Below, in pieces: positions 42,525 to 52,040 of a stretch of 64,000 nucleotides of DNA. The DNA is from Bacteroidota bacterium (GTDB lineage Bacteria; Bacteroidota; Bacteroidia; Cytophagales; Cyclobacteriaceae), in the NCBI GenBank assembly GCA_018266055.1, contig JAFDYT010000005.1:124001-188000 (forward strand). The letters run 5' to 3'. Under the pieces are notes generated by a model, which searched no databases, had not been told where the DNA came from, and saw only the letters and a list, made by a program, of their open reading frames with translations. Position numbers and translations under genes: made by a program. Position 1 is the first letter of the stretch. Each line of letters opens with the position of its first letter.

Positions 42525-43826
42525 ATGAAAGTATCTTTTCTTGTAGCGGTTCACTTCTTGCTTATATCCAATTGCTTTAGTCAGTCGGGTTCGTTGAGGA
42601 TTTCAGAAATTAAGTCAATCATTGCTACGGGCAATACGCTTGAGCGGAAAGATCCGCGTGAGACGCTCAAATTGTATTTGAACACAGAGAAGAAACTACA
42701 CGAGGGAAGATATGCTAACAAAGACTATCAAGAGTTTTTTCTGGAGCTTGCTTATTTCTATTTCCGTCAGGGTCTTTATGCGGAAGCGTTGCAGATGGTG
42801 GACGACATGGAGCAGCATGCAGCCATAAATTTTCACAAGTACTACATCGTAGGTTCGATTGTAAACAGTGCTTTGAAAAATTATTACAAGTCGATTGATT
42901 ACAACACTCGTTACCTCAACTGGGCCAGGGTTAACAGGGATACCTCAGAGATTATAGTGGCCAATTTGAATATCGCTAATGATTATATTTTGTTGCAGCA
43001 ACCGCGCAAAGTATTTGATGTGTTGGCCAAAATTCAAGACATTATAGCCAAGGGCACATTTTACGATCAATCCACTTTTTTTCATAATCTCGGTGTTGCC
43101 TGTCGGCTCAACGGAGAGTACGACAGAGCAGAAAAATACCTGCGCAGATCGTATGAGTTGGACCAGAAATATTCAACCAGCAAGGAATACGACCTCACGA
43201 TGGATTTTCTTGAATTGGGTCACGTGTATGAGCGTAAACATAAATACAAGGAAGCTGTAATATTGTACGACTCTGCTGCCAAACTGCTCACCAATTATTC
43301 CGACGCAGACTTACGCCTTAAAATTTATCGGGCGATCTATTCCGTTTGTGACAAGCTAGGAAATTCGAAAAAAGGATTTGAATATTCCTTGAACTACATA
43401 CGCATGAGCGATAGTGTTTTTTCTGTCGGGAAAGTTGAGAGTCTTGGAAAAATGGATATGGAAAGCACGCTGCTCGCCAAGCAAAGGGAAGATCAGAAGA
43501 AATTAAATACAGACCGTAGACTGCAATACGGCGCGGTATTTTGTTTTATCGTAGCCGTAACCTTAGCTATTTTCTTTGCGAGCCGGCACACACCTAATCG
43601 TCGACTTATCAGAAGTTCTATTTTTATTATGATGCTCTTATTCTTTGAGTTTCTGCTCGCTGTGTTAGAGCCTTTTTTGAATTCAATAGTAGGAAGCACA
43701 CCAATTTATGTGCTCACTGCTAATTTTGGTATCGCCCTTTTGTTTGTGCCCGTGCAGCGCAAACTGGAAAGTTGGTTTGCGAAGAGGGGTTTGATCGAGA
43801 AGAAATCAAGGAAATCAAATGAATAA
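42525..43826 (+). CDS. Exported TPR protein with two C-terminal membrane helices
   Basis: Residues 1-20 from ATG 42525 form a signal peptide (VAVHFLLISNCFSQS). The middle (about 25-310) is built of TPR-like helices (FFLELAYFYFRQGLYAEALQ, FFHNLGVACRLNGEYDRAEKYL). Then come two or three membrane helices (about 340-420) and a short basic tail. This resembles the sensor half of the TPR-containing histidine kinases of Bacteroidota, but no kinase domain follows. A TTG at 42486 in frame is less likely as start. Function unknown. Confidence 0.72.
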   Translation: MKVSFLVAVHFLLISNCFSQSGSLRISEIKSIIATGNTLERKDPRETLKLYLNTEKKLHEGRYANKDYQEFFLELAYFYFRQGLYAEALQMVDDMEQHAAINFHKYYIVGSIVNSALKNYYKSIDYNTRYLNWARVNRDTSEIIVANLNIANDYILLQQPRKVFDVLAKIQDIIAKGTFYDQSTFFHNLGVACRLNGEYDRAEKYLRRSYELDQKYSTSKEYDLTMDFLELGHVYERKHKYKEAVILYDSAAKLLTNYSDADLRLKIYRAIYSVCDKLGNSKKGFEYSLNYIRMSDSVFSVGKVESLGKMDMESTLLAKQREDQKKLNTDRRLQYGAVFCFIVAVTLAIFFASRHTPNRRLIRSSIFIMMLLFFEFLLAVLEPFLNSIVGSTPIYVLTANFGIALLFVPVQRKLESWFAKRGLIEKKSRKSNE

Positions 43827-43895
43827 GGCTGAAACTTGAGAAAGCTACTGTCCTGGTAAGCACCACGAAGACACTAATGCGCAATGAATCAACGG

Positions 43896-44273
43896 TTAGC
43901 TGCCTAACTTTTTTAATCTTCTAAAATAAAAGAAGTTGATCACCAAAACGGCGAGACATATCAGCAAACCAAGACATTCGCGTGTTTCTTCAATGTAGAG
44001 ATATTGCATCTTCGCCAATTCATCGAATAATTCAGATCGGTCGTCGGATTGCCACCACACCAACACGGAAGGTGAAAGAAGTGCCGCATAGCCAAAGTAA
44101 ATCAACCCAAGGACAAGCGCGAGTAGCCGATAGAATTTCTTCCAAAGAGCAAGTGCGCAAACTACCACCATGCCTAGATAAATGGCGATCCAGATCAAGG
44201 GATCGGGGTCGTTGTACTGAAGGGCAGCGAAGGAAAGGAATAAGAATGCGAAGATGCCGTTGAAAATTTTCAT
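43896..44273 (-). CDS. TMEM220-family membrane protein
   Basis: A 125-residue protein with four hydrophobic helices, starting FNGIFAFLFLSFAALQYNDPDPLIW. The QYNDPDP motif between helices 1 and 2 marks the transmembrane 220 family. The function is not known. Start is ATG 44273; a TTG at 44282 would add three residues. It is divergent from the sterol-desaturase-like gene and convergent with the TPR gene (70 bases). Confidence 0.8.
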   Translation of the reverse strand: MKIFNGIFAFLFLSFAALQYNDPDPLIWIAIYLGMVVVCALALWKKFYRLLALVLGLIYFGYAALLSPSVLVWWQSDDRSELFDELAKMQYLYIEETRECLGLLICLAVLVINFFYFRRLKKLGS

Positions 44274-44364
44274 GGGAAACAATTAAAACGCCAATTTACC
44301 TTATTCTTTCCCTTCAAAAGAACGGTTGATTGTTTATTTTTGCTAGCACTATATCGATTGCGAA

Positions 44365-45642
44365 ATGGAAACTTACGGTAAGATACTGCTCATCGCGATG
44401 CCCGCCTTTCTGGTACTCGTGCTTTTCGAAAAATGGTACGGATGGTACAGAGGCAATGACACGGTGCCATCGAGCGATATGATTTCAAGTCTTAGCTCGG
44501 GCGTTACAAACGTAACTAAGGACGTGTTGGGTCTTGGCATAGCAATCATCTCGTACGATTGGCTCGTGGATAAAATTGCAGTAGTGCACATTGAAGCAAA
44601 CTGGCTGGTGTATTTGATTGCGTTCATGTCACTCGACTTTGCCGGGTATTGGGTGCATCGCATTTCGCATGAGTATAACTTGTTTTGGAATAACCACATC
44701 ATTCATCACAGCAGTGAAGAGTATAATCTGGCGTGTGCGTTGAGGCAAAGTATTTCTGTGGTAGTGAAAATTTTTGCTTTGTTCTTGTTACCAGCAGCCT
44801 TGCTGGGTGTACCTCCACAAGTGATCGCGGTGGTAGCGCCGCTTCACTTGTTTGCGCAGTTCTGGTATCACACCCGTCACATTGGTAAGATGGGTATTTT
44901 GGAAAAGATTATTGTTACTCCTTCTCATCACCGCGTGCATCATGCCATCAACCCGCAATACCTCGACAAAAATTATTCGCAGATATTTATTTTTTGGGAT
45001 AAACTCTTTGGCACTTTTCAGGAAGAATTGCCCGACGTAACTCCGGTGTATGGCGTGACGCGCCCGGTGCGCACGTGGAATCCTATCAAAATAAATTTCA
45101 TTCACCTTTGGCTGCTCATCAAAGATGCCTGGCACACCTCAAGCTTGAAAGACAAGTTCAGGATTTGGTTTATGCCCCTGGGTTGGCGTCCCGCGGATGT
45201 AGTACAGAAATACCCGGTGTATAAAATCGAGGACGTTTATCATTTTGAAAAATACGCTCCGAAAATTCCTTCGGGGTTGGTGGCCTGGAGCTACGTGCAG
45301 ATGGTGGTGTTGCTTCTGCTGGTGAGCTACCTTTTTGGCAACATTGCCGCGATAGGCTCGCCGGGAATGTTTTGGTACGGTGCGATAATATTTCTTTCCA
45401 TTTATGCCTACACCGAATTGCTGGAGAAGAGCAAGTATGCCCTGGCATGGGAAGTGCTGAAAAATGCACTGGCGCTTGGTATCATTTATACCCAGCACGA
45501 CTGGTTTGGGGCAGAGGCAAAAATAGGGATAGCACCCTATTGGGTTGCATCTTATTTTGTGATTTCCACGATGGTGTCTGCCTGGTGGACGTGGCGATTA
45601 TCGGCGGGCGAAAAGGCCACACCTCCAGCCTCAGCCGCCTGA
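44365..45642 (+). CDS. Sterol desaturase / fatty acid hydroxylase family enzyme
   Basis: An integral membrane di-iron oxygenase, 425 residues. The eight-histidine pattern is visible: HRISHE, HIIHHSSEEYN, HTRHIG and HHRVHHAIN. The order and the extra C-terminal membrane helices (about 300-410) resemble alkylglycerol monooxygenase (TMEM195) and bacterial sterol-desaturase-like proteins. Substrate could be a lipid ether, carotenoid or fatty acid. A TATTTTTG box at 44335-44342 is a likely -7 element. Stands alone in its operon. Confidence 0.88.
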   Translation: METYGKILLIAMPAFLVLVLFEKWYGWYRGNDTVPSSDMISSLSSGVTNVTKDVLGLGIAIISYDWLVDKIAVVHIEANWLVYLIAFMSLDFAGYWVHRISHEYNLFWNNHIIHHSSEEYNLACALRQSISVVVKIFALFLLPAALLGVPPQVIAVVAPLHLFAQFWYHTRHIGKMGILEKIIVTPSHHRVHHAINPQYLDKNYSQIFIFWDKLFGTFQEELPDVTPVYGVTRPVRTWNPIKINFIHLWLLIKDAWHTSSLKDKFRIWFMPLGWRPADVVQKYPVYKIEDVYHFEKYAPKIPSGLVAWSYVQMVVLLLLVSYLFGNIAAIGSPGMFWYGAIIFLSIYAYTELLEKSKYALAWEVLKNALALGIIYTQHDWFGAEAKIGIAPYWVASYFVISTMVSAWWTWRLSAGEKATPPASAA

Positions 45643-45707
45643 TACTTTATTCGTTCAACGAATAGTAAAAATCCTTAGCTTTACCGGCAAATTTTTCTGC
45701 TATTATC

Positions 45708-48125
45708 ATGTGGGATAAAATTGCCTCCTTCATTATCCGCTTCCGGTTACCGCTGATTATTCTTATCCTGCTAATCACTGTCGCGATGGGCTTCTATGCC
45801 TCGAAGGTGGAGATGAGCTACGACCTGGCGCGCACCGTGCCGGCCAACGATCCCGAAATGATCTTTTTGCAGAAATTCAAAAAGCAATTCGGTGAAGACG
45901 CCAACATTATAGGGGTAGCTGTACAAGATAGTTCGGTGTACACCCTTCAGAAATTCAATCACTTTCGCGCCCTCAACAAGGCTATCAAGAAAATCAACGG
46001 GGTGAATAATGTACTCAGCCTTACCGAACTGAAAATTATTCGCAAAGACACCGCGCACACACGCTTTCACCTTGATGCGCTCTTCCCTAAAGAAGTGGCC
46101 AGCCAGCAAGAGCTCGACAGCCTGATGGGTGCACTGCGCAAGCAGCTGTTTTATATGGGTCAACTGGTGAACGAACGAAACGGCGCCACCATGATGCTCA
46201 TTTCTGTCAACAAGGAAATTATGAACTCGTCGAAGCGGATAAAGCTTACTGAAGATCTAGTCAAGGCGGGCGATGAGTTTTCAAAAGCTACGGGCATTCA
46301 TCTTCACTATGCCGGGTTGCCGTTCATCCGCACGATCATGGCGACCAAAGTTCGGCAGGAGCTGCAATTTTTCTTATACCTGTCGGCGTTGGTTACCGGG
46401 TTGATCATGTTTTTATTTTTCCGCTCCGTTCGTGCCGTGCTGTTCTCTATGTTCATCATTGGCATTGTGGTGGTGTGGGTGATGGGCACACTCACTTTGT
46501 TTGGATTTAAGATCACCTTGCTCAGCGGACTTATCCCTCCGGTGATTGTCACCATCGGGATTACCAATGCGATTTATCTTCTCAATAAATATCATCTCGA
46601 ATATTTCAAACGAAAAAATAAACCCGAAGCCATTGCCAATGTGGTGAAGAAGATGGGCCTCGCGATGTTTCTCACCAACCTTACGGTGGCGATAGGTTTC
46701 CTCACGTTGCTTACCACCGACATTCTTTTGCTTCGTGAGTTCGGCATTGTAGCGGGTATAAATATTCTGGCGTTGTTTGTAGTTAGCCTGGTGATGATTC
46801 CGGCGATTTTCTCCTGGTTGCCCGAACCTCAGCCCAAACATCTTCGTCATCTTAATTTTAAAATCATGGGGCGCTTCCTGTATCTGGTGGATATAGCAGT
46901 GCACCGCTATCGCCCGGCGATCTATGTGGCAGGACTAATGCTTACGGTGTTTTCTGTACTCGGGATCATGCAACTGAAGTCCATCACGTATATGGTGGAC
47001 GATGTGCCGGAAAACAGCAACATCGGAAAAGACCTGAAATTTTTTGAATCGAACTTCAGCGGCATTATGCCTTTGGAGGTAGAAGTGAACACAGGAAAAA
47101 AGCGCGGCGTTTTAAATCTGAAAAACCTCAACAAGATCAACGAGTTTGAAAGCTTTATCGACTCGCTGCCGCAGGTGTCGCGCCCGATTTCAATTCTAAG
47201 TCTTGTGAAGGCATCGAAGCAAGCCTTTTATGGAGGCGATCCTGATAAGTATGAATTGCCTACCAAACCGGAGAGCGCTTTCATTTTGCGCTACATGAAA
47301 AATCAGGGCGACAGCACCGGCCTTCTTAAATCTTTTGTGGACTCTACCTACACGCGCATGCGCATCTCCATGCAGATTGCGGACATCGGGTCGGTGAAAA
47401 TGGATTCGCTGGTGAACACCGTGATTGAACCGCGGATGAACAAAATTTTCGAAGGTACTGGCATTACTACCAATGTCACCGGCACTACCAAACTTTTTAT
47501 CAAGGGAAATAAATTCCTGATCGACAACCTTCGCGAAAGCCTTTTGCTCGCCTTTATTCTGATTACACTCTCAATGGCAATGCTTTTTGCCAACGTGCGC
47601 ATGATCATCATTTCGCTCGCGCCTAACTTGCTCGCGTTGATGATCACCGCCGGGTTGATGGGATATTTTGGTATTCACTTAAAAGCAAGTACAGCGCTGA
47701 TTTTCAGTATTACGTTTGGTATCTCGGTCGATAACTCTATTAGGTTTTTAGCCAAATACCGACAAGAACAACTCACCAATAATTTCTTTGTGCCACTCTC
47801 AGTGAGTGAAAGTATTCTCGAAACCGGCAAGAGTATTATCTATACGTCGATAGTTTTATTTGCCGGCTTTATCATTTTCGCGTTCTCCTCTTTTGGTGGA
47901 ACCATCGCCCTTGGTGTACTTACTTCAACTACGCTGGTGATATCGATGTTTACGAATTTGATTTTGCTGCCTGCGTTGATCATGACTTTCGATAAGCCGA
48001 AAAAGTCCAAAGGCGAGAAACTTCTCATCGACGAGATCGACCCTGGTTTTTATGGCGAGGAAGAGGATGTTGACATCGACTTAAGCAAAATTCGCATTCA
48101 CGACCGCAGCGGCTCGGCCGAATAG
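45708..48125 (+). CDS. RND/MMPL-type exporter (patched-like)
   Basis: An 805-residue inner-membrane transporter with the RND internal duplication: one helix at the start, a periplasmic domain (about 35-210), five helices to about 380, then a second domain (about 420-600) and five more helices. Segments such as YDLARTVPANDPE and the late FGISVDNSIRFLAKYR (with a helix-4-type Asp) are typical of the MMPL subfamily that moves lipids and hydrophobic compounds. It ends with an acidic tail (EEEDVDIDLSKI). No membrane-fusion protein is adjacent. Confidence 0.88.
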   Translation: MWDKIASFIIRFRLPLIILILLITVAMGFYASKVEMSYDLARTVPANDPEMIFLQKFKKQFGEDANIIGVAVQDSSVYTLQKFNHFRALNKAIKKINGVNNVLSLTELKIIRKDTAHTRFHLDALFPKEVASQQELDSLMGALRKQLFYMGQLVNERNGATMMLISVNKEIMNSSKRIKLTEDLVKAGDEFSKATGIHLHYAGLPFIRTIMATKVRQELQFFLYLSALVTGLIMFLFFRSVRAVLFSMFIIGIVVVWVMGTLTLFGFKITLLSGLIPPVIVTIGITNAIYLLNKYHLEYFKRKNKPEAIANVVKKMGLAMFLTNLTVAIGFLTLLTTDILLLREFGIVAGINILALFVVSLVMIPAIFSWLPEPQPKHLRHLNFKIMGRFLYLVDIAVHRYRPAIYVAGLMLTVFSVLGIMQLKSITYMVDDVPENSNIGKDLKFFESNFSGIMPLEVEVNTGKKRGVLNLKNLNKINEFESFIDSLPQVSRPISILSLVKASKQAFYGGDPDKYELPTKPESAFILRYMKNQGDSTGLLKSFVDSTYTRMRISMQIADIGSVKMDSLVNTVIEPRMNKIFEGTGITTNVTGTTKLFIKGNKFLIDNLRESLLLAFILITLSMAMLFANVRMIIISLAPNLLALMITAGLMGYFGIHLKASTALIFSITFGISVDNSIRFLAKYRQEQLTNNFFVPLSVSESILETGKSIIYTSIVLFAGFIIFAFSSFGGTIALGVLTSTTLVISMFTNLILLPALIMTFDKPKKSKGEKLLIDEIDPGFYGEEEDVDIDLSKIRIHDRSGSAE

Positions 48126-48248
48126 GTAAACTTCTTTACTATTTTCACCTACGCCAATCCGGCGTTCACCTACTATTACCCTTGCCCAACCTATCTGCGT
48201 TGGCTTGATTCAGCATTCTTGCGTTGATTTGGGTATAAATTCAACGAT

Positions 48249-48974
48249 ATGGAAACGAACAATTCGAACAAAGAAAGATTTGAGTCATCACGCTCAGGCC
48301 GGTCCTTTGCCGGGCTTATTCTGGTGGTGATCGGCGGGGTATTACTTGGTCGCCAGGTAGGCTTTGATATTCCCGAATGGGTGCTTACCTGGGAGATGTT
48401 GCTGATTGCCCTTGGCTTTTTCTTTGGCGCACGTAAAGGGTTCAGGCAAGGCGCTTGGGTTGTCCTTATTGTAGTAGGCGGAGCTTTTCTACTCAACGAT
48501 TTTTATCCCGAGATCAATTTGCGTGAATACATCTGGCCCATTGCCATTATTTTATTTGGTCTTTGGATGATCATGAGACCCTCGCGTAAATCCAAATTTG
48601 ATTGGAAAGAATACACGGTAGAAAGTGTGACGGATAGTGAAAATAAAATTGAAGCCAACTCTGTTTTCGGCGGATCGAAAAAAAAAGTAGTATCGAAAGA
48701 CTTTAAAGGTGGCGAAATCAACTCTGTGTTTGGCGGCAATGACATCGATTTTACACAGGCAGACATTAACGGTAAGGCGGTGCTTGAACTCAACATTGTG
48801 TTTGGTGGTGCCAAGTTGATTGTGCCGGCCCACTGGAAAATTCATTCGGAAGTAGATAGTGTGTTTGGGTCCGTGGAAGACAAACGCAGAGAGGTGGCTC
48901 AGGTAGATGAAAATAAAACCCTCGTGTTGAAAGGTGCTGTAGTTTTTGGCGGAATTGAAATCAAGAGTTATTAA
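48249..48974 (+). CDS. LiaF-like membrane protein
   Basis: A 241-residue protein with four N-terminal helices (about 18-110) and a C-terminal beta-helix-like domain of the cell-wall-active antibiotics response type. Its repeated unit VFGG occurs four times and VFGS once at about 22-residue spacing, each marking a turn. LiaF in Bacillus holds the LiaS kinase inactive until the envelope is hit by antibiotics. Here a LytS-type kinase and LytTR regulator follow in the same operon, so a similar inhibitory role is plausible but unproven. Start is the ATG at 48249. Confidence 0.82.
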   Translation: METNNSNKERFESSRSGRSFAGLILVVIGGVLLGRQVGFDIPEWVLTWEMLLIALGFFFGARKGFRQGAWVVLIVVGGAFLLNDFYPEINLREYIWPIAIILFGLWMIMRPSRKSKFDWKEYTVESVTDSENKIEANSVFGGSKKKVVSKDFKGGEINSVFGGNDIDFTQADINGKAVLELNIVFGGAKLIVPAHWKIHSEVDSVFGSVEDKRREVAQVDENKTLVLKGAVVFGGIEIKSY

Positions 48975-48991
48975 TTCTTAAATCGATCACG

Positions 48992-49333
48992 ATGAACTGG
49001 TATATCGCAAAAATCATTTTTCAAATCAAGGGCAAAGGAATGCGTCGCCCTCAGTTTGATGAGCATTTACGGTTGATCGAAGCCGACAGTGTAGAGGAAG
49101 CATTGCTCAACGCCCGTATACTCGGCATCACATTGGAAGACTCAATAATTAATAATCAACACGGACCGGTGACTTGGGAATTTGTTAATGTGATGGAGCT
49201 AATGGAAGTGAAGGAATGGAAGCACGGCATGGAAATTTATTCGCAGGTGCGTGAAGTCGAGGACGTCACTCATTATGTGAACTATGTTCATGATCGGGCC
49301 GCCAATTTACAACTGGAGTGTTTAGCCCTGTAA
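48992..49333 (+). CDS. DUF4288 family protein
   Basis: A 113-residue soluble protein beginning WYIAKIIFQIKGKG, the usual DUF4288 start, with the helix SVEEALLNARILG and the strand VTWEFVNVMELMEV. No catalytic residues are evident and the family has no assigned function. It lies between the LiaF-like gene (17 bases) and the kinase gene (3 bases), so it is probably part of the same signalling unit. Confidence 0.85.
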   Translation: MNWYIAKIIFQIKGKGMRRPQFDEHLRLIEADSVEEALLNARILGITLEDSIINNQHGPVTWEFVNVMELMEVKEWKHGMEIYSQVREVEDVTHYVNYVHDRAANLQLECLAL

Positions 49334-49336
49334 GCC

Positions 49337-50389
49337 ATGCAGCAACCAAAATCACAACTTCACTTTTTCGCGCTGCTATACATGGGCTGGTGTTTGCTGT
49401 GGGCATTCATCCAGTTCTTTATTCTCCGTTACTATGGTCTCACATTTTCACAATCAGTGCGTGACGCAGCCTTGACCCAATCGGTGATTATGCTTGACGG
49501 CTACGTCATTCTCACCATCGTGCGGTATTTCAGACACACGTGGAAAAACAGTGCTTACATCATCGCCTCAAGCCTCATGCTGGCTTATCTCGGTTGGGTT
49601 GGCTTGAACGAAGTGCTCACGTATTTTCCTGCCGATGAGAATTACCTTACCTGGTTGAAAAATGTGACTGTAATTCGCTTTGTGTTTATGGCACTGATGG
49701 TGGTGATCACCGGCGTGCAGGGCTGGGTGCTGGTGTACATCCGCGAGCAACAACAGAATGAACTTCTGCTGAAAGAGAATGAACGAATGGTGCGCGAAGC
49801 CGAGCTTTCCGATTTGCGTCAGCAACTACAGCCTCATTTCTTGTTCAACAGCCTTAACTCCATAAGCGCATTGGCGGCTACTGACTCTACACTGGCGCGA
49901 AAAATGATCGAACAGCTTTCGGATTTTTTGCGAGGCACGGTAAAGAAGAACGCGAATCAGTTAGTATTACTGAGCGAAGAGCTTCAACACCTGCAACTTT
50001 ATCTTGATATTGAGAAAGTAAGGTTTGGCCACCGGTTAGTCACCAACATAAAAGCCGACGAGGCGGCACTTTCCCTGCGGTTGCCTTCACTCTTGTTGCA
50101 GCCATTAGTAGAGAATGCCATCAAATTTGGATTGTACGATACCATTGGTGAAGTGATAATCAGTCTGGAGGCGAAAGCCACCCAGGGGTATCTCTTTGTG
50201 GAGATAAAGAATCCGTTTGATGCGGAAACTTCCATTCCAAAAACCGGAACTGGTTTTGGCTTGCGGTCGGTGAAGCGGAGACTATCACTTCTTTTTTATA
50301 GAAATGATTTGTTAACCACCGAGCAAAAAGAGAACTTTTATATCACCACGATAAAAATTCCGCAAAAAGAATTAGTGACTGAAAACTGA
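49337..50389 (+). CDS. LytS-type sensor histidine kinase
   Basis: A 350-residue kinase with four membrane helices (about 10-135) and no extracellular domain. The His_kinase motif QLQPHFLFNSLNSISA places the phosphorylated residue at H167; the ATPase N box is LVENAIKFG and the last glycine box GFGLRSVKRRL. With such a membrane-only input it likely reads the LiaF-like protein or the membrane state. The LytTR regulator gene begins 29 bases on. Start is the ATG at 49337. Confidence 0.92.
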   Translation: MQQPKSQLHFFALLYMGWCLLWAFIQFFILRYYGLTFSQSVRDAALTQSVIMLDGYVILTIVRYFRHTWKNSAYIIASSLMLAYLGWVGLNEVLTYFPADENYLTWLKNVTVIRFVFMALMVVITGVQGWVLVYIREQQQNELLLKENERMVREAELSDLRQQLQPHFLFNSLNSISALAATDSTLARKMIEQLSDFLRGTVKKNANQLVLLSEELQHLQLYLDIEKVRFGHRLVTNIKADEAALSLRLPSLLLQPLVENAIKFGLYDTIGEVIISLEAKATQGYLFVEIKNPFDAETSIPKTGTGFGLRSVKRRLSLLFYRNDLLTTEQKENFYITTIKIPQKELVTEN

Positions 50390-50418
50390 AGTGTTAAACT
50401 GAACTGTCTATTTGTAAA

Positions 50419-51147
50419 ATGACCAAAGTAATTATCATCGACGATGAGCCGCTCGCAAGGGGAATTGTCCGCGAGTACATTGGCGCATATCCTCAGCTTG
50501 AAATTGTAGCGGAATGCGATAATGGTTTTGAAGGTGTGAAAGCGATCGCTGGGTATCAACCCGATTTGATTTTTCTGGATATTCAAATGCCGAAGATTAA
50601 TGGTTTTGAAATGCTGGAGCTGATTGAAAATCCGCCGGCCGTTATTTTCACCACTGCCTTCGACGAATTCGCCATCAAGGCGTTTGATGCGCACGCGATC
50701 GATTATTTGTTGAAGCCCTTCAGCAAGGACCGTTTTGAAAAAGCAATTAGCAAATGGCTGGGTGCGCAAAGCCGGCCGCTGCCTGAAGGACTTAGTGAAG
50801 AGGCGAGTTCACCCGAAAGTCATAACCGTGTGGTGGTAAAGAAAGGTCAGAACATCGTCGTGTTGCCTGTGCAGCGCATTCATTACTTCGAAGCGTTTGA
50901 TGACTATATAAAAATTCACACCGCCGAAGGATTTTATCTCAAGAAAAAAACCATGGCCTATTTTGAGAAGACGCTCGATGCTGCGCAATTTGTGCGCGTG
51001 CATCGGTCGTATTTGCTCAACCTGCAGGAACTCACACGCATAGAGCCACTGGAAAAAGACAATCATGTGGCACTCCTCAAAAACGGGACGCGCGTACCAT
51101 TGAGCCAGAGCGGCTATGCTAAGCTTAAATCGGTGTTAGGAATTTAA
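50419..51147 (+). CDS. LytTR-family response regulator
   Basis: A 242-residue regulator. Receiver domain about 1-120 with acidic pair D8-D9 and phospho-acceptor D54 (FLDIQMP), plus K in LLKPF. LytTR DNA-binding domain about 135-242 (QNIVVLPVQRIHYFEAFDDYIKI, KTMAYFEKTL, FVRVHRSYLLNL). It is the natural partner of the kinase 29 bases upstream. A weak -7-like TATTTGTA lies just before the start, so it could also have its own promoter. Its end overlaps the convergent RfbD-like gene by four bases. Confidence 0.95.
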   Translation: MTKVIIIDDEPLARGIVREYIGAYPQLEIVAECDNGFEGVKAIAGYQPDLIFLDIQMPKINGFEMLELIENPPAVIFTTAFDEFAIKAFDAHAIDYLLKPFSKDRFEKAISKWLGAQSRPLPEGLSEEASSPESHNRVVVKKGQNIVVLPVQRIHYFEAFDDYIKIHTAEGFYLKKKTMAYFEKTLDAAQFVRVHRSYLLNLQELTRIEPLEKDNHVALLKNGTRVPLSQSGYAKLKSVLGI

Positions 51148-52040
51148 TTTTTTATCTGCTGTGCTAGTAAGGCAAGCCCTTCGCGAAACGAATGCGGCGC
51201 GTAGCCTAATTCACGTTTCGCTTTCTCGATAATAAAACCCGTTTTGGCAGGTCGCTTTGCGGGCTGTGTAAATTTGGTTGAGTCTGTCTGGTGGACCAGC
51301 GACTTATCCAGTTTGAAATATTCTGCCGTGGCCAGAGCGATATCGAGTGGCGTCATCATTTCACTTCCTGAGATGTTAAAAATACCTTTCGCTTTTTTAG
51401 TGGCGGTAAGATAACAACCCATTGCCAGGTCTTCGGCCAGCGTGGGCGTGCGCCACTGATCGTTCACCACGTTGATCGACTTTCCATCTTCAAGACTTTT
51501 CTTCACCCACAGCACAATGTTCGAGCGGCTCATGTCTTTAGTCACCCCGTACACCAACACGGTGCGAAGGATGGCCCACGACATAGCGCTTTGCTGAACA
51601 ATCACCTCTGCTTCAAGTTTACTTTTGCCGTAATAACTGAGCGGGTTCGGTTTCTCATTTTCATCTAAAGGCCCGTGCGTTCCATCGAAAATAAAATCAG
51701 TAGAAACATGGATGAGGTGCGTATTGATTCGTTGACACGCATTCACCAAATAACTCACCGAGGTGACGTTGCTGAGCCAGCATTTTTCTTTCTCACTTTC
51801 GCATTGATCTACCTGTGTCATCGCCGCCGTGTTGATGACTACATCGGGTTTTGTCTTGGTGAGCACATCGACTACATCCTGTTGCGAGGTAATATCAAGA
51901 GCGTGAAACTCAATGCCAGGCAGGTTGAGCACCAGTGCCGACTTTGCTGTGGCGATTACATGATGCTCTTTTTTGGTGGCGATGAGCTCCACCAGTTTCT
52001 GGCCAAGGAGTCCGTTGCTTCCCGTTACAAGTATTTTCAT
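51144..52040 (-). CDS. rfbD: RfbD-like NAD(P)-dependent sugar-nucleotide reductase
   Basis: A 298-residue extended short-chain dehydrogenase of the dTDP-4-dehydrorhamnose reductase type. The nucleotide-binding GSNGLLGQ is at 8-15; the catalytic YxxxK is YYGKSK near 138. It may make dTDP-L-rhamnose for surface glycans, but the rfbABC partners are not here, so another reductase function is possible. Last gene of the minus-strand run from 55206; its start overlaps the cyclophilin gene by four bases. Confidence 0.82.
   Translation of the reverse strand: MKILVTGSNGLLGQKLVELIATKKEHHVIATAKSALVLNLPGIEFHALDITSQQDVVDVLTKTKPDVVINTAAMTQVDQCESEKEKCWLSNVTSVSYLVNACQRINTHLIHVSTDFIFDGTHGPLDENEKPNPLSYYGKSKLEAEVIVQQSAMSWAILRTVLVYGVTKDMSRSNIVLWVKKSLEDGKSINVVNDQWRTPTLAEDLAMGCYLTATKKAKGIFNISGSEMMTPLDIALATAEYFKLDKSLVHQTDSTKFTQPAKRPAKTGFIIEKAKRELGYAPHSFREGLALLAQQIKN

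Noticed and set aside
48165-48190. Short ACGCC/GGCGT stem in the gap before the LiaF-like gene
   Set aside because: Only five base pairs and no T-run, so not a convincing terminator.
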